Shown here: positions 8,270-16,600 of the stretch, in pieces
Layout of the letters: the number at the start of each line of letters is the position of its first letter
How positions within the stretch are numbered: position 1 is the stretch's first letter
DNA from: Christensenella tenuis
Lineage (GTDB): Bacteria; Bacillota; Clostridia; Christensenellales; Christensenellaceae
NCBI RefSeq assembly: GCF_014287795.1
Contig: NZ_JACOON010000002.1
Coordinates: 1-64,000 of the forward strand
Direction: 5' to 3'
Length of the DNA stretch: 64,000 nt
Translations under genes and position numbers: made by a program
The notes under the pieces: model-generated
Seen by the model: the letters and a program-made list of their open reading frames with translations, nothing else
Told to the model about the DNA's origin: nothing
Database searches by the model: none

Positions 8270-9676
8270 ATGGAACAGAAGATCAACCATAAGCAAATGC
8301 TGAAGCTGTTTCTCACAATCGCGCTGCCTGTGGCACTGCAAAACCTGCTGACCTATGCCGTGGGCCTGATGGATTCCATCATGGTCGGCTCTCTCGGTGA
8401 GGTGCAGCTTTCCGCGGTTACGGTGGCAAACCAGCCCTTTTTCCTCTTTATGATGTGTATGTTTGGGCTTTCTTCTGGCGCGTGCGTACTGATCTCACAA
8501 TATTGGGGCAAAAAAGACCAAGACACGATTTCCCGCATCTTCGGCATCGTCCTGCGGATCGCGGTACTCGTGGGCATTGGCGTCACGGCGGTAGTTCTTC
8601 TCTTTCCGCGGCAGGTAATGGAGCTTTATACCAATGAACAGCCTGTCATTGAATACGGTATGCAATACCTGCGGGTCGTCGCCTTTTCCTATATTCCTTT
8701 TGCGGTTACGAACGGCTATCTGACCTGTGTGCGCAGCGTGGAGCGTGTAAAAATTGCGGTCATTACCTATAGTATTTCGTTCTGCGTGAATGTATTTTTT
8801 AACTATATATTCATCTTCGGAAAATTCGGGGCGCCGGCGCTCGGCGTTGCGGGCGCGGCCGTGGGTACCATCATTGCCCGCGCGGCGGAACTTGCAATCG
8901 TTCTTGTATACGCGCTTAAAAAGGAAACGCGCGTCACCTTGAAATGGAGCTATATTATAAAAAATGAAAAATGGATCCTGCACGATTATATGAAATTTTC
9001 TCTGCCTGTGCTGGTCAATGAGATGATGTGGGCGGTCGGGTCTTCGGCAAGTACCGCGATCCTCGGACGCATGAGCGTTTCGGCGGTCGCAACGGTCAGC
9101 ATCGTTTCCACCGCGTTCCAAATTGTTACGGTGTTTATTTACGGTGCGGCCTCCGCGACGCTTGTGATCGTGGGGAAATATATTGGAGAAAAGAAATTTG
9201 CAACCGCGCGCAAAAGCGCGAATTGGCTGGTTGTGGCCAACATCGTCATTGCGGCGGCGACTGCCGCCATGTTCCTGCTTTTAAAGGACATCTTTATGGG
9301 CTTTTACACGATTACGCCCGAAACGCGCGCAGCGCTCGATATGACAATGATTGTAGCAGCGGTGGTCATCCTTTTTTATGCGGTCAACATGGCATGTATT
9401 GTGGGGGTGTTCCGCGGCGGCGGCGATACGGTTTTTGCCATGCTTCTCGATATCGTTGCCATGTGGGGAATCGCCGTGCCGCTGGGTGCGCTGGGTGCGT
9501 TTGCCTGGGGGCTGTCGATTCCGCTGGTTTACTTTCTTCTGCGCTCCGATGAAGTTGTCAAAGCCTTTGTCTGCCTTGTGCGTATGAAAAGCGGAAGGTG
9601 GCTGCGCGTAGTCACGCGGGATATGGGTGACGATGCGGGTCCCATGCCGCCGGAATCAAGCCAGGTACTCGAATGA
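8270..9676 (+). CDS. MATE family efflux transporter
   Basis: Cation-coupled multidrug or metabolite exporter of the inner membrane, 468 residues with about twelve hydrophobic helices. It shows the typical MATE N-terminus (LFLTIALPVALQNLLTYAVGLMD) represented here by ALPVALQNLL, the MDSIMVGSLGE segment and the second-half repeat SLPVLVNEMMW. ATG 8270 has AGGAAAGG 8 bases upstream; an open frame extending to 8189 covers the promoter. It is monocistronic between two terminators. Substrate unknown. Confidence 0.9.
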   Translation: MEQKINHKQMLKLFLTIALPVALQNLLTYAVGLMDSIMVGSLGEVQLSAVTVANQPFFLFMMCMFGLSSGACVLISQYWGKKDQDTISRIFGIVLRIAVLVGIGVTAVVLLFPRQVMELYTNEQPVIEYGMQYLRVVAFSYIPFAVTNGYLTCVRSVERVKIAVITYSISFCVNVFFNYIFIFGKFGAPALGVAGAAVGTIIARAAELAIVLVYALKKETRVTLKWSYIIKNEKWILHDYMKFSLPVLVNEMMWAVGSSASTAILGRMSVSAVATVSIVSTAFQIVTVFIYGAASATLVIVGKYIGEKKFATARKSANWLVVANIVIAAATAAMFLLLKDIFMGFYTITPETRAALDMTMIVAAVVILFYAVNMACIVGVFRGGGDTVFAMLLDIVAMWGIAVPLGALGAFAWGLSIPLVYFLLRSDEVVKAFVCLVRMKSGRWLRVVTRDMGDDAGPMPPESSQVLE

Positions 9677-9764
9677 GCTGGAAAGCTCATATGAGCGGGC
9701 CGGCAGATGCACATGCCGCATATGTCCGCAAATGCTATGCCAGACAGGAGGTTGGCGCAGCCTG

Positions 9765-9790
9765 ACAGGATGGAAACATCCTGTTTTTTT
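9765..9790 (+). terminator. Intrinsic terminator after MATE gene
   Basis: ACAGGATG, GAAA loop, CATCCTGT, then seven T. Textbook rho-independent terminator. Confidence 0.9.
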
Positions 9791-9802
9791 ATGCGGAAAC
9801 CA

Positions 9803-9811
9803 TGCTATACT
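9803..9811 (+). promoter_or_regulatory. Extended -10 promoter for alpha-amylase
   Basis: TGCTATACT: hexamer TATACT at 9806-9811 with TG extension, about 100 bases before the amylase start. The -35 position falls in the T-run of the terminator. Confidence 0.5.
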
Positions 9812-9912
9812 ATTAGGGAAAGAAGTGCGGAGTAAGAAAGCGTGTATTTTGCAAGCCCCCCTGTTTATAGGAAACGGGAATCTTCTTATTTTCGTTGAAA
9901 GGTGGATAAGCA

Positions 9913-11373
9913 ATGGCGCAAAACGGAACGATGATGCAGTATTTTGAATGGTATCTGCCCCCGGGAATGCTGTGGAACAAAATGAAAGACGAAGCGCAGG
10001 CCCTTGCGCAGAGCGGGATCACCGCGTTGTGGATTCCGCCCGCCTATAAGGGCAGCGCGGGCGTAAACGACGTCGGTTACGGCGTCTACGATATTTACGA
10101 CCTCGGCGAATTCGGGCAGAAGGGAACGGTCGCCACCAAATATGGAACGAAAGACGAGCTTCTCGCGGCGATCCATGCCCTGCATAGGGCCGGGATTGAA
10201 GTCTATGCGGACGTGGTGCTCGACCATATGATGGGAGCGGACGGCATAGAACTCGTAAACGCTTCCGAGGTCAATCCGGGCAACCGCAACGAAGAGGAGG
10301 GAGAGCCGCAGCAGATTGCGGCGTGGACGCACTTTTATTTCCCCGGAAGGAATAAAGTATATTCAGATTTCGAGTGGCATTGGTATCATTTCACGGGCAT
10401 CGATTGGGATCAGAAGGCAAAGGAAACGGCGGTCTTCAAATTTGAAGGCAAGGAATGGGACGAAGAAGTGGATGCGGAAAACGGTAATTTCGATTATCTG
10501 ATGGGCGCGGATTTGGACCTCGACCATTTCGATGTAATCACGGAACTGACCCAGTGGGGCAAATGGTTCATTGAAACGACGGATATTGACGGATTTCGCT
10601 TTGACGCGGTCAAGCATATGAAATTCTCATTCTACCAGAATTGGCTTGATTCCATGCGCCGCGATACCAAGGAAGAACTTTTCTCCGTAGGCGAATACTG
10701 GAATGCAGACCTTGGCGCGCTCAAGAACTATATCGATACGACGAAAGGCGCGCTTTCCCTATTCGACGTGCCCCTGCATTTCCGCTTCATGGACGCGGCA
10801 AATTCGGGCGGGTCATTTGACATGCGCACGATCTTCGATGGAACGCTCACACAGGATAATCCCACGCGTTCCGTTACTTTTGTGGATAACCATGATACAC
10901 AGCCGGGGCAGGCGCTCGAGTCGTGGGTGCCGGACTGGTTCAAGCCCCTCGCTTATGCGCTCATCCTGCTGCGGCAGGACGGCTATCCCTGCGTTTTTTA
11001 TGGGGATTATTACGGCATCGGACACAGCGGTATAGCTCCCAAAAAGCAGATGCTTGATTGCCTGCTCGCGGCGCGGCGGAACCATGCTTACGGAAAGCAG
11101 AACGATTATTTCGATCATCCGAATCTCATCGGGTGGACGCGCGAAGGGGAGGAAGGGCACCCGGGCGGGCTTGCGGTGGTTGTTACCAATGGCGAAGGCG
11201 GCATAAAGCATATGTACGTCGGGCAGGCGCATGCGGGGGAAACCTATTACGACTGCACGGGAAACCGTACGGAGGAAGTGACCGTCGGGGAAGACGGAAC
11301 CGGGGATTTTTCGGTGAACGGCGGCTCGGCATCGGTGTGGATCAAAAAGAAAGAAGGGGAGAATGCGGTATGA
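9913..11373 (+). CDS. Cytoplasmic alpha-amylase, GH13
   Basis: Hydrolyses alpha-1,4-glucan bonds. 486 residues, no signal peptide, so it acts in the cytoplasm, probably on glycogen or imported maltodextrin. The (beta/alpha)8 barrel shows DVVLDHM, GFRFDAVKH with nucleophile Asp231, VGEYW with acid/base Glu261, and FVDNHDTQ with Asp328. These fall at the same numbers as in Bacillus liquefying amylases, which points to subfamily GH13_5. A C-terminal beta domain ends the protein. It has its own promoter, and its stop codon overlaps the next start (ATGA), coupling it to an aldo/keto reductase. Confidence 0.95.
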   Translation: MAQNGTMMQYFEWYLPPGMLWNKMKDEAQALAQSGITALWIPPAYKGSAGVNDVGYGVYDIYDLGEFGQKGTVATKYGTKDELLAAIHALHRAGIEVYADVVLDHMMGADGIELVNASEVNPGNRNEEEGEPQQIAAWTHFYFPGRNKVYSDFEWHWYHFTGIDWDQKAKETAVFKFEGKEWDEEVDAENGNFDYLMGADLDLDHFDVITELTQWGKWFIETTDIDGFRFDAVKHMKFSFYQNWLDSMRRDTKEELFSVGEYWNADLGALKNYIDTTKGALSLFDVPLHFRFMDAANSGGSFDMRTIFDGTLTQDNPTRSVTFVDNHDTQPGQALESWVPDWFKPLAYALILLRQDGYPCVFYGDYYGIGHSGIAPKKQMLDCLLAARRNHAYGKQNDYFDHPNLIGWTREGEEGHPGGLAVVVTNGEGGIKHMYVGQAHAGETYYDCTGNRTEEVTVGEDGTGDFSVNGGSASVWIKKKEGENAV

Positions 11374-12227
11374 ACGAAAGAAAGATACGCATGAAGGACG
11401 GCGGCGAAATGCCTGCCCTCGGGCAGGGCACGTGGCATATGGGCGACCATAAAGACAGGGAGGAGCAGGAAATCGAAAGCATACGCCTTGGGGTGTCCCT
11501 TGGTATGACGCTTCTTGATACGGCGGAAATGTATGGAGAGGGCGCGTCCGAACGCATGCTCGGCAAGGCGATTGCCCCGCTTAAGCGGGATGAATTGTTC
11601 CTTGTTTCCAAGGTTTACCCGTGGAATGCGGGACGGGCCAATCTATTTGAAAGCTGCGAAAACAGCCTGCGGCGGCTGGGGACGGACTACCTCGACCTTT
11701 ATTTGCTGCACTGGCCGGGCAGCGTGCCGCTGGCGGAAACGGTAGATTGCATGGAGCAGCTCGTGCGCGAGGGAAAAATCCTGCGGTGGGGCGTCTCTAA
11801 TTTCGATACGGATGATATGGAGCGGCTGTGGTCTGTGCCGGACGGCGACAAATGCGCAGTCAACCAAGTGCTCTATCATCTTGGTTCCCGCGGTGTGGAA
11901 TACGATTTGCTTCCGTGGCTGCAGCGGCATGAAGTGGCCATGATGGCCTATTGTCCCATTGCACAGGGCGGCGCCCTGCGAAGGCAGCTTCTTAAGGATA
12001 AAGTTCTGGGCGGAATCGCGGCTGCCCACGGGGTTACGGTAATCCAGCTTTTGCTCGCTTTTGCGCTCCGGAGGGAAAGCGTAGCGGCAATTCCCAAAGC
12101 GGGAACGCCGCGGCATACGCGCGAAAACGCGGAGGCGGCGGAAATTAGGCTCTCCGATGAGGAATGGAAACGAATCGAAGCGGAATTTCCCTCTCCCGCA
12201 CATAAAATGCCCCTTGATATCAGGTAG
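11370..12227 (+). CDS. Aldo/keto reductase
   Basis: Second AKR in the window, 285 residues, not a close copy of the one at 1.8 kb. Tetrad: Asp51 (LLDTAEMYG), Tyr55, Lys81 (VSKVYPW) and His114 (LLHWPG). The C-terminus has AIPKAGTPRHTRENAEA for NADP binding. ATG 11370 overlaps the amylase stop, with AAGGGGAG 8 bases before it. A longer open frame inside the amylase gene is a shadow. Coupling to an amylase hints at a carbohydrate-linked substrate such as a reducing sugar; that is inference only. Confidence 0.88.
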   Translation: MNERKIRMKDGGEMPALGQGTWHMGDHKDREEQEIESIRLGVSLGMTLLDTAEMYGEGASERMLGKAIAPLKRDELFLVSKVYPWNAGRANLFESCENSLRRLGTDYLDLYLLHWPGSVPLAETVDCMEQLVREGKILRWGVSNFDTDDMERLWSVPDGDKCAVNQVLYHLGSRGVEYDLLPWLQRHEVAMMAYCPIAQGGALRRQLLKDKVLGGIAAAHGVTVIQLLLAFALRRESVAAIPKAGTPRHTRENAEAAEIRLSDEEWKRIEAEFPSPAHKMPLDIR

Positions 12228-12240
12228 CGCATGGATAGAG

Positions 12241-12268
12241 AAAACCGTTCCGGAAGGAACGGTTTTTT
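12241..12268 (+). terminator. Intrinsic terminator of amylase-AKR unit
   Basis: AAAACCGTTCC, GGAA tetraloop, GGAACGGTTTT and further T. Eleven perfect base pairs. Confidence 0.9.
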
Positions 12269-12381
12269 AGATACGAGGCATCTCATACAATATCATAATC
12301 AAAAGAAATAGTCTATACTTTTTTTCCGTTTCTGGTAAGCTGGAATCACCGGCCGGATTTAAATCAAAGGAGAAAACGACG

Positions 12382-13089
12382 ATGGCAGTTGATTTTGAAC
12401 AAATGGCGGAATACTATGATGCCATGTATGGAAACGAAGATGAATACCGAAGGGAGGCGGAACAGGTGCATGCTCTGGCGTGCGAATATGGCGTGCAGGG
12501 GAGCCTGCTCGATATCGCCTGCGGAACAGGACTCCATGCGAAATATCTCTCGCGTTACTTTGAGGTAACAGGGGTGGATCTTTCCGGAGGAATGCTGCAT
12601 GCAGCACGGAAAAATGTGCCGGGAGTCCGTTTTGTGGAGGGAGATATGTGCACGCTTCCTTTGGAAGAAACATTTCACGTTGCCGTGAACCTTTACGGAA
12701 GCATCGGTTTTGTAAAGGATGGAAAGGGGCTTGCAGCCGCCTGCCGGGAAACATACCGTTGCCTTGAAGAAGGCGGTCTTTTTATCCTTGTGCCGTGGAG
12801 CACACGGGAGTCCTTTGCGGAAGGGATGGTTGCGGACAGCGGGGAGAAAGACGGTCTCTTTTATTGCAGGATGGAAGCGGTGCGCCGAGAGGATACGCAT
12901 CATGCCGGAATCGTTATGCGGCATCTGATCGGACGGAGCGGGAAAATCCGCGAATTTTGCCAGATGCAGGTAATTACGCTTTTCTCGGAGGATGAATATT
13001 GCACCGCACTTGAAAATGCAGGTTTTCGTATTGCATTGCGCCTCAAAGAACCGGAATTCCGTATGGGTGCCTTTGTATGTATCAAATGA
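12382..13089 (+). CDS. Class I SAM-dependent methyltransferase
   Basis: 235-residue Rossmann-like methyltransferase. Motif I is LLDIACGTGLHAKYL (near residues 42-56), followed by an acidic strand end in VTGVDLS, then VEGDMCTLP. The second half is the beta-rich lid seen in small-molecule methyltransferases related to UbiE. ATG 12382 follows AAAGGAG. A TATACT -10-like box lies at 12314-12319. Monocistronic. Substrate is not predictable. Confidence 0.85.
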   Translation: MAVDFEQMAEYYDAMYGNEDEYRREAEQVHALACEYGVQGSLLDIACGTGLHAKYLSRYFEVTGVDLSGGMLHAARKNVPGVRFVEGDMCTLPLEETFHVAVNLYGSIGFVKDGKGLAAACRETYRCLEEGGLFILVPWSTRESFAEGMVADSGEKDGLFYCRMEAVRREDTHHAGIVMRHLIGRSGKIREFCQMQVITLFSEDEYCTALENAGFRIALRLKEPEFRMGAFVCIK

Positions 13090-13095
13090 AAGAAA

Positions 13096-13127
13096 TAAAA
13101 AACGGCTGCCAATGGCAGTCGTTTTTT
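13096..13127. terminator. Bidirectional terminator
   Basis: AACGGCTGCC and GGCAGTCGTT arms (one G-T pair) around AAT, with A-run on the left and T-run on the right. It serves the methyltransferase and the convergent zinc-ribbon gene. Confidence 0.8.
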
Positions 13128-13129
13128 GC

Positions 13130-13300
13130 TTATTCATAATCTCTTCTGAAATTGTTCCGCTGCTGCTTCTTTGCCTTCCTGCAAGCCGGGCGCCTGACTG
13201 GATCGTTTTCAAAGCCTTTTTCTTTGTAAAATTCCTGTTCGCCCTCTGTGAATATGAACTCGTTCCCACAGTCCTTGCAGGTAAGGGTTTTGTCAGCCAT
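13130..13300 (-). CDS. Small zinc-ribbon protein with one ligand cysteine replaced
   Basis: 56-residue protein. It begins MADKTLTCKDCGNEF, the first CxxC knuckle of a small Firmicutes zinc-ribbon family that continues TEGEQEFYKEKGF and normally ends with a second CxxC in an RCPxCR context. Here that segment reads VRRPACR: the codon is CGC (Arg) where TGC (Cys) is expected, a one-base change, so only three ligands remain. I chose ATG at 13300 because AGGAGGAT lies 7 bases upstream; the frame open further upstream has no support. It is convergent with the methyltransferase. Role unknown; nucleic-acid binding is often assumed. Confidence 0.8.
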   Translation of the reverse strand: MADKTLTCKDCGNEFIFTEGEQEFYKEKGFENDPVRRPACRKAKKQQRNNFRRDYE

Positions 13301-13499
13301 GCTGTGCATCCTCCTGAAAAATAATTTGAGAAAAGAGACCATAGTTAAAATTTCCCCAAATTGAATTTTTCGCAGGGTTGTTTTAATTTGCGGTTCTTTT
13401 TCTGGCTTCATTTTAACATAGCGTTTTTCGCTTTGCGACGTTTTTTCGCGGGGGCAAACCAAAATTTACAGAAAAATAATTTTATGTAGGAAAGTTTTG

Positions 13500-13508
13500 T
13501 GATATAAT
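13500..13508 (+). promoter_or_regulatory. Extended -10 promoter upstream of DUF1934 gene
   Basis: TGATATAAT, a perfect TATAAT with TG extension. It would start transcription near 13515. Confidence 0.6.
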
Positions 13509-13539
13509 CAATACAATATATCATGGGGAAGGTGTTGAG

Positions 13540-13571
13540 TTTTGTATAACGTGCATTTCACGTATACAAAA
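13540..13571 (+). other. 5'-leader stem-loop of DUF1934 gene
   Basis: TTTTGTATAACGTG and CACGTATACAAAA pair with a single bulged A and a 5-base loop. It lies between the -10 box and the start codon, so it may be a regulator site or an RNA hairpin. Confidence 0.45.
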
Positions 13572-13594
13572 ATGCCTTTTCATGGCGGAAAGAA

Positions 13595-14035
13595 ATGGAT
13601 ATGACGAAAACAACACAAAATATTATGGTGAATATACGCGGCAGCCAGGCGGATGAGTATGATGACAACACTATGGAGCTTTATACTGAAGGAATGCTGA
13701 CGCATGACGGCGGAAAATATATCATTGAATATGATGAAAGCGAAATTTCGGGTATGGAAAATACGCGGACCTCGCTTACGGTGGAAGGAGACAGGGTGCA
13801 GCTTAAACGTACCGGCGCAGTAGAGACGGAGTTTGTGTTCCTAAAGAGCCGCGTGTTTGAGGCAGCTTATGAAACGCCTTTTGGCATGATGCAGATGTCG
13901 GTTCTGCCTACGCAGATTTTAAGCGAACTTTCGGAAGACAAAGGGAAAATCAATCTCGAATATGTCATCCGTATCGGCGACCAGCAGGCCGTAAATAAGC
14001 TGGATATTGACTATAAAAAGTTACCGAAAGCATGA
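13595..14035 (+). CDS. DUF1934 family beta-barrel protein
   Basis: 146-residue protein of the YwiB/DUF1934 family, calycin-like barrels common in Firmicutes and of unknown role. Matches include IRGSQ near the start, TEGMLTHDGGKYIIEYDESE (trimmed to YIIEYDESEISG), the RTGAVETEFVF strand and the ETPFG turn. No signal peptide or helix, so cytosolic. ATG 13595 is used; a second ATG two codons later is possible and no strong ribosome site decides. It precedes the metal-dependent hydrolase by 47 bp and could be co-transcribed. Confidence 0.82.
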   Translation: MDMTKTTQNIMVNIRGSQADEYDDNTMELYTEGMLTHDGGKYIIEYDESEISGMENTRTSLTVEGDRVQLKRTGAVETEFVFLKSRVFEAAYETPFGMMQMSVLPTQILSELSEDKGKINLEYVIRIGDQQAVNKLDIDYKKLPKA

Positions 14036-14082
14036 GCTTTGCAATAAGTTTCAAATGTTTCCCAGAGGAGGATTGATAGATT

Positions 14083-14751
14083 ATGTTAATTGAGTGGATT
14101 GGGCATTCCTGCTTTTATATAACGACGGAGGCGGGCAAGACAATCATAATAGATCCCTACGAAGATACCATTGGTCTTCGTGTGCCCGAAACGCGCGCGG
14201 ATATCGTGCTCATCACGCACGATCATTTTGACCATAAGAACCAGGCGTATATTGACGGTATGCGCAACGGGGACGTACTGATCGCGGATGCGGGCGTTCA
14301 TGAAGTAGACGGCATAAAAATTACGGGAATCCCCGTATGGCATGACGAACAACAGGGCAGTGAGCGCGGGCAGGTGATTACATTCCTGGTTGAGACGGAT
14401 GGTATGCGTCTCCTGCACATGGGCGATGTCGGCGCAATGCCCGAGCCTTCTTATTTTGAACAGATCGGGAAAATTGATATCCTGATGATCCCCATAGGCG
14501 GCTACTACACTGTAGATGCAAAGGGAGCGCTTAACATTATGGATATTATCCGCCCGAATATCACGATTCCCATGCATTATCTTGTGGGCAGTCTTACGCT
14601 GACCGAAATCGCAGGGTCGCATGATTTCCTTGCGCGCGCAGCCAGCCGCGAATACGATGTTTCACGCCTTGGCGGCGGGCTGTTTGATATCACAAAGGAT
14701 AATTTGAAAAAGCGCAACAGGATTGTTGTTATGGAGTGTTCACACTGCTAA
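14083..14751 (+). CDS. Metallo-beta-lactamase-fold hydrolase (UlaG/UPF0173-like)
   Basis: 222-residue MBL-fold protein. The metal motif THDHFDH sits at 45-51. Further ligands are likely in HMGDVG and in the histidine of IPMHYLVGS. The N-terminus IEWIGHSCFYI is typical of the UlaG/UPF0173 branch, which contains lactonases, phosphoesterases and many uncharacterised proteins. GAGGAGG before ATG 14083 supports the start. Its stop codon lies in the loop of a short hairpin (ACACTGC/GCAGTGT, 14742-14760). Substrate unknown. Confidence 0.85.
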   Translation: MLIEWIGHSCFYITTEAGKTIIIDPYEDTIGLRVPETRADIVLITHDHFDHKNQAYIDGMRNGDVLIADAGVHEVDGIKITGIPVWHDEQQGSERGQVITFLVETDGMRLLHMGDVGAMPEPSYFEQIGKIDILMIPIGGYYTVDAKGALNIMDIIRPNITIPMHYLVGSLTLTEIAGSHDFLARAASREYDVSRLGGGLFDITKDNLKKRNRIVVMECSHC

Positions 14752-15062
14752 AAGCAGTGTAGTGCGCGCCTGCCGTTTGTTTTCTCTTCGGGGGGAAATA
14801 CCGCTTTTGCGCGCTTACTTCTTTTTTCCACGCAACACACGCTGCTTGGGCGGGGGCGTAGCCGGGAGGCGCGCGCCTCTTTGTCCCGGAAGGACGGCGG
14901 CCCCTGCGCGGCAGGCACTTATATAATATGAAACAATGGAAACGGGAACGCATTTTATGCGTTCCGTTTCTTGTGAATTTATGAAAATTGATAGACGGTT
15001 TCTTTGGGGTTTTGCTTTCAAAGCAAAAAAGGAAGCGGTCATTTTGGGAGGCTTGTATATTT
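14752..15062 (+). other. Gene-free interval with hairpin
   Basis: 311 bases without a supported gene. A stem with arms near GAAACGGGAACGC and GCGTTCCGTTTC (14939-14970, one bulge) resembles a terminator but lacks a good T-run. A TATAAT at 14922-14927 has no clear -35 partner; it may drive the DUF1846 gene. Confidence 0.4.
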
Positions 15063-16547
15063 ATGAAAACCGGATTTGACAATGAATTGTATATCCAGAA
15101 GCAGACGGAAAAAATACGTGAACGGATCGATTTATTCAAGGGGAAGCTGTACCTTGAATTCGGCGGGAAGCTGTTCGATGATTACCATGCTTCGCGGGTG
15201 CTGCCCGGGTTTGACGTAAATGGCAAGGCCAAGCTCCTCCAAAGCCTCAAAGACCAGGCGGAAATTATCTTCTGCATCAATGCGGGGGATATTGAAAAAA
15301 ATAAGGTCCGTGCGGATCTTGGCATTACCTACGATCTGGATGTACTGCGCCTGATAGACAACCTGCGCGGCATGGATCTCTACATCGGCAGTGTGGTGAT
15401 TACCCAGTATACAGAGCAGCAGGCGGCGGATATTTTTCGCCAGAAGCTTGAGCGCAGGGGAGTCAAAACCTATATTCATAAGCACACCAAGGGATATCCA
15501 AACGAAATCGAACTGATTGTAAGCGATGAAGGGTACGGCATGAATCCCTATATAGAAACGACACGGCCGCTTGTCGTTGTAACCGCCCCCGGTCCGGGCA
15601 GCGGAAAGCTTGCAACGTGCCTCTCACAGCTGTACCATGAAAATAAAAGGGGCGCGCGGGCAGGGTACGCGAAATTTGAGACTTTTCCCATCTGGAACCT
15701 TCCGCTGAAGCATCCGGTCAATATGGCATATGAGGCGGCAACGTCCGACCTCAACGACGTCAATATGATCGATCCGTTCCACCTTGAGGCCTATGGGAAA
15801 ACGGCGGTCAACTATAACCGTGATATCGAGGCGTTTCCTATTGTCAAAACAATCCTAGCCAAGATCACGGGGAATAAGGATTACTATAAGTCGCCTACGG
15901 ATATGGGCGTCAACATGGCCGGTTACGCCGTTACGGACGATGAAGTGTGCAGGCAGGCTGCATGCCAGGAGGTCATCCGCCGCTATTACAATGCGCAGTG
16001 TGATTTCAAAAAAGGACTCATACAGCAGGAAGCGCTGCAAAAAAACCTGATGGTTATGAAGCAGCTCGAGCTTGAACCGGCAGACCGCGTTGTGGTTGCC
16101 CCGGCAATTGCAAAGTCTGAAAAGGAAGGCGTTCCCGCCGCCGCGATAGAGATGCCGGACGGCACGATTATTACCGGCAAAACAACGGAACTGATGAATA
16201 ATGTTTCGAGCATGCTCTTAAACGCCATTAAGCACCTCGGGAATATTGCCGATGAAATCCGGCTCATTTCCCCAATGGTGCTGGAACCGATTTTGAAGCT
16301 TAAAGAAGGCGCGCTCAAAGAACTCGATCCTATTCTTAATATTGAGGATGTGCTTATTGCACTTTCCATCAGCGCGGCAATGAACCCCATGGCCGAGGTT
16401 GCGATGGAAAAATTCAAAGACCTCGCGGGATGCGAGGTGCATTCCACCTGTATGCTGACGCAGACGGACGAATCGGCGCTCAAAAAGCTCAATGTAAATC
16501 TCACATGCGAGCCGGCATATCCATCCAAAGACCTGTATTACGTATAA
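15063..16547 (+). CDS. DUF1846 family protein
   Basis: 494-residue protein of the DUF1846/UPF0371 family, known from crystal structures but without an agreed reaction. Strong matches are KLYLEFGGKLFDDYHASRVL (shortened: LEFGGKLFDDYHASR), TAPGPGSGKLATCLSQLYH (a P-loop-like glycine-rich segment near residue 180) and the NPMAEVAMEKF tail. ATG 15063 follows GGGAGG by 11 bases; the frame extends further but only into non-conserved sequence. Flanked by hairpins on both sides, hence monocistronic. Cytosolic. Confidence 0.9.
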   Translation: MKTGFDNELYIQKQTEKIRERIDLFKGKLYLEFGGKLFDDYHASRVLPGFDVNGKAKLLQSLKDQAEIIFCINAGDIEKNKVRADLGITYDLDVLRLIDNLRGMDLYIGSVVITQYTEQQAADIFRQKLERRGVKTYIHKHTKGYPNEIELIVSDEGYGMNPYIETTRPLVVVTAPGPGSGKLATCLSQLYHENKRGARAGYAKFETFPIWNLPLKHPVNMAYEAATSDLNDVNMIDPFHLEAYGKTAVNYNRDIEAFPIVKTILAKITGNKDYYKSPTDMGVNMAGYAVTDDEVCRQAACQEVIRRYYNAQCDFKKGLIQQEALQKNLMVMKQLELEPADRVVVAPAIAKSEKEGVPAAAIEMPDGTIITGKTTELMNNVSSMLLNAIKHLGNIADEIRLISPMVLEPILKLKEGALKELDPILNIEDVLIALSISAAMNPMAEVAMEKFKDLAGCEVHSTCMLTQTDESALKKLNVNLTCEPAYPSKDLYYV

Positions 16548-16563
16548 GTTGATCTGCATGTGG

Positions 16564-16593
16564 ACGGGAATGCAAAAAAGCATTCCCGTTTTT
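16564..16593 (+). terminator. Intrinsic terminator after DUF1846 gene
   Basis: ACGGGAATGC, six A, GCATTCCCGT and a T-run. Ten perfect base pairs. Confidence 0.9.
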
Positions 16594-16600
16594 GGCGAAT

